A DNA stretch of 64,000 nucleotides from the NCBI GenBank assembly GCA_039105265.1, contig JAPFFF010000038.1, positions 1,240,001 through 1,304,000 of the forward strand, read 5' to 3'. A model generated the notes under the pieces. That model was not told the DNA's origin and did not search any database. It worked only from the letters and a program-made list of their open reading frames with translations. Every line of letters begins with the position of its first letter. The first letter of the stretch is position 1. Made by a program: the position numbers and the translations under genes. The stretch comes from Tritrichomonas musculus (Eukaryota; Parabasalia; Tritrichomonadida; Tritrichomonadidae). Below are positions 48,326 to 56,281 of the stretch, one piece after another.

Positions 48326-49096
48326 TTGTTAAATCAATGAATCTCAATTTTGAAAGATTATTGAAATTCATGCAAAAGTTTAAATTTTGTTCATATCTAC
48401 CAAATATATCGGAAATATGTATCAATTGAAGATAAATGATGCATTTCTCATTATTATCATTTGCTTATTAATTATACTATGGTTAATGTTCACAAAGAAC
48501 ATCTCTTCATCATTATCCTTAATAATAAAAGAAAAATATTTAATTTCTATAACTAAAACCAATATTTTCACTAATTCCAGTAATCAATTTTAGTTATTAC
48601 CATATGAATTGGCACAAAACCCATTTCTAACTATATTTAAATATATTAATCTTGAACGATTATATAACTCATTTTCATTTTTAAAACTATTGTATTCAAT
48701 GATATTCTTGAGATTTTCGAGATTTGTATTAATTATATATGATAATTTTTCGAAATAATGCATTATATTTTTCGTACAATCAATAATTTCTGTATATGCA
48801 TTAGGATATATATCCATAATTATGAAACGGAATGATAATTCATATCAGGGAAACATTCTTCTTGAAGGAATTATGTTGTTGTACTCTGATCGCACTCTAA
48901 AATAAAATAAAAAAATTTTTTTAACAAATTTTCAATTTTCTGAAAAAGTGAGGAGATAATTAAAATTGTGAATTTTTGAATGTTGACCAGTTTTTAGCGA
49001 TTTCTGAGGAGATAAACAAAATTTTCTAAAAAATTACACAAAAAGTTCGATGATGTCGACTAGTTTTTCATGATGTCGACCAGTTTTTCAACTAAC
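48077..49096. repeat. Dispersed TGATGTCGACCAGTTTTT motif, five copies
   Basis: Copies lie at about 48077-48097 (plus), 48159-48177 and 48177-48197 (minus), and 49049-49066 and 49070-49088 (plus). Each contains the palindrome GTCGAC, rare in this AT-rich DNA. The last two stand about 300 bp before the gene at 49375. Confidence 0.6.
48326..49048. other. Intergenic stretch with two doubtful short frames
   Basis: The plus strand at 48387-48593 has a short frame with one hydrophobic helix (AFLIIIICLLIILWLMF). The minus strand at 48590-48817 has a helical 75-residue frame (NTNLENLKNIIEYNSF). Neither has a recognised family or a strong initiator, and both may be chance. Confidence 0.3.
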
Positions 49097-49353
49097 TTTA
49101 TGTAAAATGTTCCAGATAATTCTCCTTTTTCAAAATAAAATAAAATTGAGATTTTGACTTTTTGTTTACTTTATTAAAAAATTAATTGAATCCATTAATT
49201 TACATTCTTTTATCTGATATTTATTTAAAATGCAAGTTCAGTATATAAATATTCAAATATAAGGACAATAAATTTTTTTATCAAAAAGTTGAAACCTAAA
49301 TCTTTCAATTATTTTTTTCTTTGTTGAAAATTTTGCATATGTTTCGCAAAAAT

Positions 49354-49358
49354 TCATT
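49354..49358 (+). promoter_or_regulatory. Initiator (Inr) TCATT
   Basis: TCATT with its A 19 nt before the ATG at 49375. Confidence 0.5.
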
Positions 49359-49374
49359 TATTGTTTGTTTATAA

Positions 49375-51327
49375 ATGGGAAATTATCAATCAATTAAAAA
49401 AGTGCGATCAAATAACATTGGTTCTTTTGATGAGAGCAATAACCCAGACAAAATAGTTAAGCCAATTAAAATAGGTACATTAACGAAAAGTTATCATAAA
49501 AATATAAATTCAACGGATATTTACAAGCAATATGGTAATTCAAGTTATGCATATGCAGCATGCGTTGCTTACATTAACTCAATAATTCGTTTTAATATTA
49601 CTCGCCCTCCGCCAACGTTTAAGGAATGTTATGATATTGCATGTTATAATAGAAAAAATACTGGAAATCCTGTAGAATCTCTTCGTCGACTTGAGAATTA
49701 CTTTAAATTTGGCATATCATATCAAATAATCAAATCCGAAAATTTATCAATCAAAGATGTTTTAAATACTTCATCAATTGTGTGCTTTACAACCAGCCAA
49801 GAAGGATGGAAAGCTGTTGCTGATGGCGAATTACTAGAATGTCCACCTGGAAAAAGCGAAGGATGGCATTCATGCGTTGTTGAAGGCTATGACTTTGATA
49901 AGGACTGTCTAATATGCAAGAACTCATGGAGAAATGAAAAAGAAAGTCCCAGATTTTTATTTAATCCTCAAGCAGCAACTGATTGCTATGTTATTTTAGT
50001 TAGTAAAACTCCAAAAAACAATGAAATGAAAAGAAATCAAAAAGAAAAAAATGACACAAATAAATCTATACAAAATTTAAGACTTCTTTCAAATTTGAAT
50101 CAAATAGCAATTGAAGATTTACTTGGCCGAGAAACAATCAAAGTAAATATGGATGAGATTTACAAGCACATAAAAGGAAAAAGAATCCTTGTTACTGGAG
50201 GAGGTGGAAGCATCGGTTCTGAACTTTGTAGACAAATAGCTGAGCATGATCCGAGCCAGCTTATTATCTTTGACATATATGAAAACAATGCGTATGACAT
50301 TCAGCAAGAACTCATTCTCAAACACGGCAAAAAGTTGAATCTTGCAGTGATTATCGGTTCAGTAAGAGACAGCCGACGTGTTAACATGGTCTTTGAAACA
50401 TATAAGCCACAGATTGTGTATCATGCTGCAGCGCACAAGCATGTCCCACTGATGGAGACAAGTCCCTGTGAAGCAATCAAGAACAATGTCATTGGCACGT
50501 ACAAAACGGCCTATTCTGCCTTGAAAAATGGAGCAGAACGATTCATTCTTATAAGCACAGATAAGGCGGTCAATCCAACAAGTATAATGGGAGCTTCTAA
50601 ACGTCTTTGTGAAATGGTGATACAAACAATGGACGTTGTAAGCAGAAAGAACAAAATTGATATTCTTCCAAATTTGAACAATCATGCCGACTTATCAGAC
50701 GAAAGAAAGAAAGCTTCGCTTTTTGAAGAAAAGCTAAAGATTGAGTGTGTAGAGAACAAGAGAAGAACAGGGACACAGTTTGCTGCAGTTAGATTTGGAA
50801 ATGTCCTTGGAAGCAATGGCTCTGTTATTCCGCTCTTCATAAAGCAAATAGAGAAAGGTGGGCCTGTCACAGTCACTGATCCTGAAATAACTAGATATTT
50901 TATGACTATACCTGAAGCTGTTTCACTCGTCCTGCAGGCTGGAATGTACGCTTGGGGAGGCGAAATATTCGTATTCGACATGGGCGAGCCTGTGAAGATT
51001 GACACACTTGCAAGAAATCTAATAAGACTCGCTGGTTACAAGCCCGATGTAGATATCAAAATTGAATACATCGGACTTCGTCCTGGTGAAAAATTGTATG
51101 AAGAAAAGCTCATGATTGAAGAAGGAATGAAGAAAACTGACAATAAGCTTATCCACATAGGAAAGCCTATTGAATTTGACATAGAATATTTCTTGGTTCA
51201 GCTCGAAGAGCTTGCAAAGGCCAGCTACAAGAATGATCCTGGTATTGTTAAAATAGTGGAGAAACTTGTGCCTACTTTTCATCCTTCAGGTGATAAACCG
51301 ATAGGAAGTATTCTTATCGATCCATAG
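49375..51327 (+). CDS. Papain-like domain fused to a nucleotide-sugar 4,6-dehydratase
   Basis: The 650-residue product starts MGNYQSIKK, which fits an N-myristoylation signal. Residues about 45-215 are papain-like: GNSSYAYAACVAYI, then GWHSCVVEGYDFD (His165) and CKNSWRN (Asn183). At the nucleophile place there is Ser57 where Cys is expected, so it may be inactive. Residues about 265-645 are a CapD/WbpM-type enzyme (UDP-GlcNAc 4,6-dehydratase family): Rossmann VTGGGGSIGSELC, STDKAVNPTSIMGASKR (Ser/Met/Lys active-site pattern), then AVRFGNVLGSNGSVIPLF and GLRPGEKLYEE. This half looks bacterial and is visibly richer in G+C than the front, so lateral transfer is likely. It would act in making modified surface sugars, perhaps at a membrane. 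Confidence 0.85.
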   Translation: MGNYQSIKKVRSNNIGSFDESNNPDKIVKPIKIGTLTKSYHKNINSTDIYKQYGNSSYAYAACVAYINSIIRFNITRPPPTFKECYDIACYNRKNTGNPVESLRRLENYFKFGISYQIIKSENLSIKDVLNTSSIVCFTTSQEGWKAVADGELLECPPGKSEGWHSCVVEGYDFDKDCLICKNSWRNEKESPRFLFNPQAATDCYVILVSKTPKNNEMKRNQKEKNDTNKSIQNLRLLSNLNQIAIEDLLGRETIKVNMDEIYKHIKGKRILVTGGGGSIGSELCRQIAEHDPSQLIIFDIYENNAYDIQQELILKHGKKLNLAVIIGSVRDSRRVNMVFETYKPQIVYHAAAHKHVPLMETSPCEAIKNNVIGTYKTAYSALKNGAERFILISTDKAVNPTSIMGASKRLCEMVIQTMDVVSRKNKIDILPNLNNHADLSDERKKASLFEEKLKIECVENKRRTGTQFAAVRFGNVLGSNGSVIPLFIKQIEKGGPVTVTDPEITRYFMTIPEAVSLVLQAGMYAWGGEIFVFDMGEPVKIDTLARNLIRLAGYKPDVDIKIEYIGLRPGEKLYEEKLMIEEGMKKTDNKLIHIGKPIEFDIEYFLVQLEELAKASYKNDPGIVKIVEKLVPTFHPSGDKPIGSILIDP

Positions 51328-51523
51328 CCATAATTCTTTCTTTTATATGAATGGAGATATTTATGAAGTTTTTCAGCGTTAAAGATAAATTTCTCCATAA
51401 AAATTGGAATTATATGGATAATTCCGCAATACCATGTTGATAATCTTAATGATGCGAAGTGTTAGTAGTAAAAAATTAATTATATAAATTATTTAAATAA
51501 ATATTGGGGTAGAATAGATATAA

Positions 51524-52934
51524 CACTGTTAAGGTGAAGTGACCATCACAGTATTCAAAAAATAAAACTTTTTGATAAATGTAATAAGAACTTTTTAATA
51601 AGTGTAATAAGAACTTTTTGATAAATGTAATAAGAACTTTTTAATAAATGTAATAGAACATTTTGAAAAATGTAATAAGAACTTTTTGTGAAATTAAATT
51701 ATAGATCTAAAATTATTAGGGAATATAGTAATACCGAAATGAAACTATTATGGAATATAGCGACATAATTACAATAATATTCTTGAAGTTACTGGTATTT
51801 TACTCTAATTTAAACTTGATATTCAAAATTGGTAATAATTAATATGGAAGTCTTCAAAAAGATATATTATCCACAAAACTAATTCCTCAAAAAGATAATA
51901 AAATATAGAGCAAGCGCCACTATGACCATATTTAAACCAGATTAAATAATAATATGTAATGTGTTGCCAAAAAAACAGTATAAAATACGTTACTTTTATT
52001 AATGATTATAATATTGACACAAATGGCTACTCCCTGAATTCCAAATCTAGCAGAAAATTTATAATTAAAATTATTTCGAAAAACAAACTTTCATTTAATC
52101 AACCTAAGTCTCATTTTTTTTATAAAATAAGCTCATAAAAGAAAAATTAGATTTTTAAACAGTTGGCGTATCCTTTTAAAATATATTGATTTAATATTAA
52201 ATTATATTACTGAGAAACAGTCGAATAAATTTCTGTAAAAACAGTTAGTTCAAATAAATTTGTACAAGCAAGATGAAAAAAATGATTAATTGAGATTTTA
52301 AAATACTACATTTAAATAATTCTGAAACCATGTTGCTATAAATTAAAAACTAAAAAAAAAAACTATTCATATTTATTAAAACTTTAGGATTTTACTAGCA
52401 TTTTTTTTTAATATCTTACAATATTGTAAGATATCCTACAATATTTAAATATTTGAATTTTTTCTTAATATTTTCAAAATTTGTTAAAGCTCTCACAATT
52501 TTAGTAAAATATTAATGATTCCAATATTTTTATTTTTAATCTATTAAAATATCAAATGTTCATAAAAATAATATTCAATAAGTAATTTATTCATTTAAAT
52601 TATGTTTGGTCTTTTCGTCTATGTGGTATAGTATAAATTTTAAAGTCTAAGTTAATCGCTATCGAGTATTTAGATAATCGTTTGAAAGTTTAAGATAATC
52701 GCTATCGAGTATTTAGATAATCGTTTTAAAGTCTAAGATAATCGCTATCGAGTATTTAGGAAATCGTTTTAAAGTCTAAAACATAAAAGGCGCCAAAATA
52801 AAAATATCATTTATCAAAAAGTTCTTATTACATTTATCAAAAAGTTCTTATTACATTTATCAAAAAGTTTTAATTACATTTATCAAAAAGTTTTTATTTT
52901 TGAATACTGTGATGGTCACTTCACCTTAACAGTG
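51524..52934. mobile_element. 1.4-kb inverted-repeat element, unclassified
   Basis: CACTGTTAAGGTGAAGTGAC at 51524 recurs inverted at 52934. The terminal repeats run about 130-170 bp and consist largely of direct repeats of AATAAGAACTTTTTGATAAA. No transposase is present. The CACTG termini recall CACTA/EnSpm elements, but I found no clean target duplication, so the family stays open. Confidence 0.7.
52641..52782 (+). repeat. 43-bp subterminal tandem repeat, three copies
   Basis: Units contain AATCGCTATCGAGTATTTAG, with a further partial copy at the right. They lie just inside the right inverted repeat of the 1.4-kb element and could be transposase-binding sites. Confidence 0.8.
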
Positions 52935-52949
52935 TGCTATTTATCATTT

Positions 52950-52951
52950 CT

Positions 52952-52984
<33 letters not shown>
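52950..52984 (+). repeat. Poly-A run of about 35 bases
   Basis: An A run directly follows the 1.4-kb element, similar in length to the T run at 19444. Confidence 0.9.
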
Positions 52985-52987
<3 letters not shown>

Positions 52988-53241
52988 ATTATATTATTCA
53001 TCCAAAAGATATTCAAGGTTAAGTTAAAGTCAACGAAAAATTTCAAATTCAAAAAAAAATTATTTTTTCAATAAAAATGATAGTTTATCTTTCATTCAAT
53101 TGATAAAAAAAGCTTATTTTGCTTCAATAACCATATTTTATATTTTCAAAATTGCAAATAAAAATGATTGTTCAAAATTTTGCTTTTCAATTTATTTCAA
53201 TTGATAATTAGCAGGTCTAATTGAAAACTCATAAATTCGCA

Positions 53242-53246
53242 TCATT
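53242..53246 (+). promoter_or_regulatory. Initiator (Inr) TCATT
   Basis: TCATT with its A 16 nt before the ATG at 53260. Confidence 0.5.
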
Positions 53247-53259
53247 TATCAAATAAATA

Positions 53260-53943
53260 ATGATGAAATCATTTCAAGGATCAAGTCCTGATTTTCTTTT
53301 ATGCCAAAATTATTTTCTTCCATTTAAAAATTCTTTATTGTTTAATCATTCCTTTCGTCAAATCCCTCAAGGTCAAAGAAGAACTACAAAATATCATAAG
53401 TCAATATTTACCAAAATAGAAGATGAGAAGCTAAAGCAACTAGTAAGTCAATATGGTGATAAAGAATGGAGCCTAATTTCGAAACAAATGAACGATCGCA
53501 ATCCAAGACAATGCAGAGAAAGATGGTTTAACTATTTAAGCCCAAAACTAACAAAAGAAGAATGGACAATGAAAGAAGATTATCTCTTGATTAAAAAATT
53601 CAATGACATTGGCCCTCACTGGAATATAATTTCTAAAAGCTTTATAAATCGTTCAGTTAATTCAGTAAGAAATAGATACGTCAAATTGGCAAATAATTAT
53701 TTAAAAAACCTAAAAATATCAATTTTAGAAAATGTTATGCTTAATAAATTCAAAAGTGAAAAAAGAGCAGATGAAATAAATTTCAATTTTAATGAATGCA
53801 GTAGTCAAGAATCACATAATCTAAATTCTATCAGAAATCAAAATAAATTCATCGTAGAAAAGCACAAAAAAATTGAAGAAAATGCAAATGAAATGTATAA
53901 CTTTGCAGAAGAAGTTGATTTATTGTTCAATTTGTTTGAATAA
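53260..53943 (+). CDS. Two-repeat Myb DNA-binding protein
   Basis: The 227-residue protein has two Myb repeats. The first is FTKIEDEKLKQLVSQYGDKE, then RQCRERWFNYL (about residues 50-95). The second is WTMKEDYLLIKKFNDIG, then HWNIISKSF and VRNRYVKL (about residues 100-150). It lies alone between a transposon and a membrane-protein gene. It fits the R2R3-type regulators of trichomonads, which bind promoters including the initiator region. The C-terminal third is helical and acidic. No damage is visible. Confidence 0.9.
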   Translation: MMKSFQGSSPDFLLCQNYFLPFKNSLLFNHSFRQIPQGQRRTTKYHKSIFTKIEDEKLKQLVSQYGDKEWSLISKQMNDRNPRQCRERWFNYLSPKLTKEEWTMKEDYLLIKKFNDIGPHWNIISKSFINRSVNSVRNRYVKLANNYLKNLKISILENVMLNKFKSEKRADEINFNFNECSSQESHNLNSIRNQNKFIVEKHKKIEENANEMYNFAEEVDLLFNLFE

Positions 53944-54133
53944 ACAAGTCTTTAAAATAGCTTTTTAATTATATGTTTACATAGAGAGTAAGTTAATTAT
54001 TTAAAAAATAACAATTCAATTAATTTATTTGAATTTTGAATATGTTTTCAAAAAATTGAATGGTTTATTTAATTTTCAAACAAAAAAACAGTAAAAACCG
54101 TTTTAATTATATCACATCTCAAGTTCATTCATT

Positions 54134-55147
54134 TCATGGTTTTGGCTTTGAATTAGATCGTAAGCATGCTCCGTAATTGTTGCAGTTTATCCACACCGAG
54201 TCGTAGTTTGTTGTCTCCACTACATCGGCGTCCACTTTTTGAATGTAGTCCAAAGTTGGTAAAGACTTTGAGTACATCTCATAATACACGCCAACACCGA
54301 ATATAATTGATGCTGTCCTTGTACTTGATTTCAGCCCAGTTGGCAGTTTTTTTGAGGTCACAATGTAGGTCCCTTCAATTTGCGGGTAGTTTTCGTTGAC
54401 AACAGTGTGGCCCTTGTCGCACGAGTAAGCCCTATCAACGATTTTATTATAATTGGCTCGTAATCTTGTGGACATATTTATTTCTTGCCTAACTTTCAGA
54501 TAAAACATATCTGGTAGCTCTGAATAATTGAATGAATTTGGGTCATTCAAAAAGTGGGATTGAACTGGGATTGAAACTCCTTTTCTTGAATAGCAAGTTT
54601 TATATTCGTATTGGCATTTGCGTTTGTTGTCTTTGTATGTACATTTTTCAACACGAATTTTGCCTGTGGTGTAAATAAAAATGGAATTAATTGGAGGATC
54701 TGTTTTTATGATTGATGATATTTCATCACCTGACATTTTCGATTTGTGATAACGAATTTGTGTAAAGCCTACAACCAAGGCAACAATCCAGAAAATGAAG
54801 ATTAAGCATAAGGTAGTAATCATTAATATTATCATGATCTCGTCAATATTTGAAACAAAATCAAAGATGCATATAATGAGAATTATTCCAAGAAGGATTA
54901 TAAGACTATGTAAAGTGAAATGAATACCAATAACAGCGGATTTGGGTTTTTCAAAACTAGAATCGGGATATTTTCGTTTGTTTTCTTTAATTATATTATT
55001 TGGAATAACATATAAAACAATCATATCAACAATTCCTAAAATTAATATTAGAATACCAAATATGAGCGATATTATATTTATATCTGAAACAAGGACTGAT
55101 GAAGCTGAATCTGGGCTTCCAACTTTACTTTTAAGACTAAAGCCCAT
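54134..55147 (-). CDS. Three-helix membrane protein with a cysteine-rich soluble domain
   Basis: The 337-residue protein has three N-terminal membrane helices (about residues 28-50, IISLIFGILILILGIVD; 75-100, LHSLIILLGIILIICIF; 108-130, LMITTLCLIFIFWIVAL). A C-terminal domain of about 190 residues with several Cys follows (KCTYKDNKRKCQYEYKTC, near 165-182). I know no family name. The layout would suit a surface or ER membrane protein with a lumenal or outward Cys-rich part. Confidence 0.7.
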   Translation of the reverse strand: MGFSLKSKVGSPDSASSVLVSDINIISLIFGILILILGIVDMIVLYVIPNNIIKENKRKYPDSSFEKPKSAVIGIHFTLHSLIILLGIILIICIFDFVSNIDEIMIILMITTLCLIFIFWIVALVVGFTQIRYHKSKMSGDEISSIIKTDPPINSIFIYTTGKIRVEKCTYKDNKRKCQYEYKTCYSRKGVSIPVQSHFLNDPNSFNYSELPDMFYLKVRQEINMSTRLRANYNKIVDRAYSCDKGHTVVNENYPQIEGTYIVTSKKLPTGLKSSTRTASIIFGVGVYYEMYSKSLPTLDYIQKVDADVVETTNYDSVWINCNNYGACLRSNSKPKP

Positions 55148-55453
55148 TTACGAAATAGCAAATAAAAATGGAAATAAAATCCAGAAAAAAATAAGTTAAT
55201 TATGAGTACACTTAATATCTCAACCAATAAAAATATTTATTTAATAAAAATATTAATTTTATATTAAATTAATAAAATCATATTTATATTTATGAGAAAA
55301 TTAATATTAAATTCTAAATATAATGATATAAACTCAAAAATAAAAAAAGAGAAAGTTAATAAAAAGTTTCTTTGAAATCTATAACGGATTATATAAATTA
55401 TTTAAAAAGTTAAATGATTGTTTTGCTCTTATCAATAATTCTGTGCAGAAATA

Positions 55454-56191
55454 TAGTGTTCCTAAAAAATATTGATAAGAAATGAATTCAATAGTTAATC
55501 GTCGTTAACAAAAGTTATTTTATTTTTAAAATTTTTAATTTAAAAAGTTAAATTTCTTATCAATATTTTTTCGGCAATTGAAAAAGTTGATTTTTTATTA
55601 AAAATTAAAATTAAAATCTTACTTGATTGCCTTGCACTTCGAAGCTTTGTTTCAATTTTTTTGGAAAAGAATCAATCAAAGAATTGTTTGTTGCTAAACT
55701 TAGATTATTCCATATAAAGAATAAAATGTGTGTTCAGGAAACATTTGCCATTTCAGCTCCAGGGATTTCAGGAAATATTATTGCTTTAACGCACATGAAA
55801 TACTTGATTTCATTTGTTAATATTTGTGGTCGGCAGGGTTGTGTTTATTCTGGTCTCCCTTCATCAATCTATTTAGCTACTGCTTTGACGCAATTTAACG
55901 AAATACTTAATGCATCAGCTGTTTTGCTTTTATTAAAATTGTGCGATTGCAGAACCACTTGCGATTAAGTTATAGCGTTCGTTTGTATTTTTTGGTAAAG
56001 AAAACCGATAAATAAATAAAAGGTCAAAAGATTGACCAGCAATTGATTCATGAATAGGTCATTAAATTTGAATGAATTTGAAACGAATTTTAAAATTCTC
56101 TCAAATTATTTTTAAATAAATTTTCTCAATTTTTTCAATGAAACATGAAAATTTCTCTCAAATTTCTTATCAATATTTTTTAGGACCACTA
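55454..56191. mobile_element. Tc1/mariner element relic with inverted repeats
   Basis: TAGTGTTCCTAAAAAATATT (from 55454, continuing GATAAGAAAT) is inverted at 56191 with one mismatch near the end (30 bp). It is flanked by TA at 55452-55453 and 56192-56193. The inner part of the repeat recurs once more, inverted, at about 55545-55575. The 738-bp element carries a decayed transposase segment on the minus strand. Confidence 0.8.
55630..55970 (-). pseudogene. Tc1/mariner-like transposase, N-terminal remnant
   Basis: On the minus strand one frame reads FNKSKTADALSISLNCVKAV (a helix-turn-helix), then EGRPE, QPCRPQILTNEIKYF and FPEIPGAEMANVS, with about three in-frame stops. The HTH followed by a GRP-type linker and a second helical block matches the DNA-binding half of Tc1/IS630-type transposases. 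The DDE core is missing. The plus strand also gives an open frame (55627-55968), which I take to be a shadow. Confidence 0.6.
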
Positions 56192-56281
56192 TAATAGATT
56201 GTATAAAAAACCAAAATATATTATACTATTTGTTTCATAAATTCAATTTTAGATTAAAAAATTAGTAGAAGAAATTAAAAA

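Noticed and set aside
55627-55968. 113-residue plus-strand frame
   Set aside because: The minus strand of the same interval gives recognisable transposase segments, so the plus frame is most likely a shadow.
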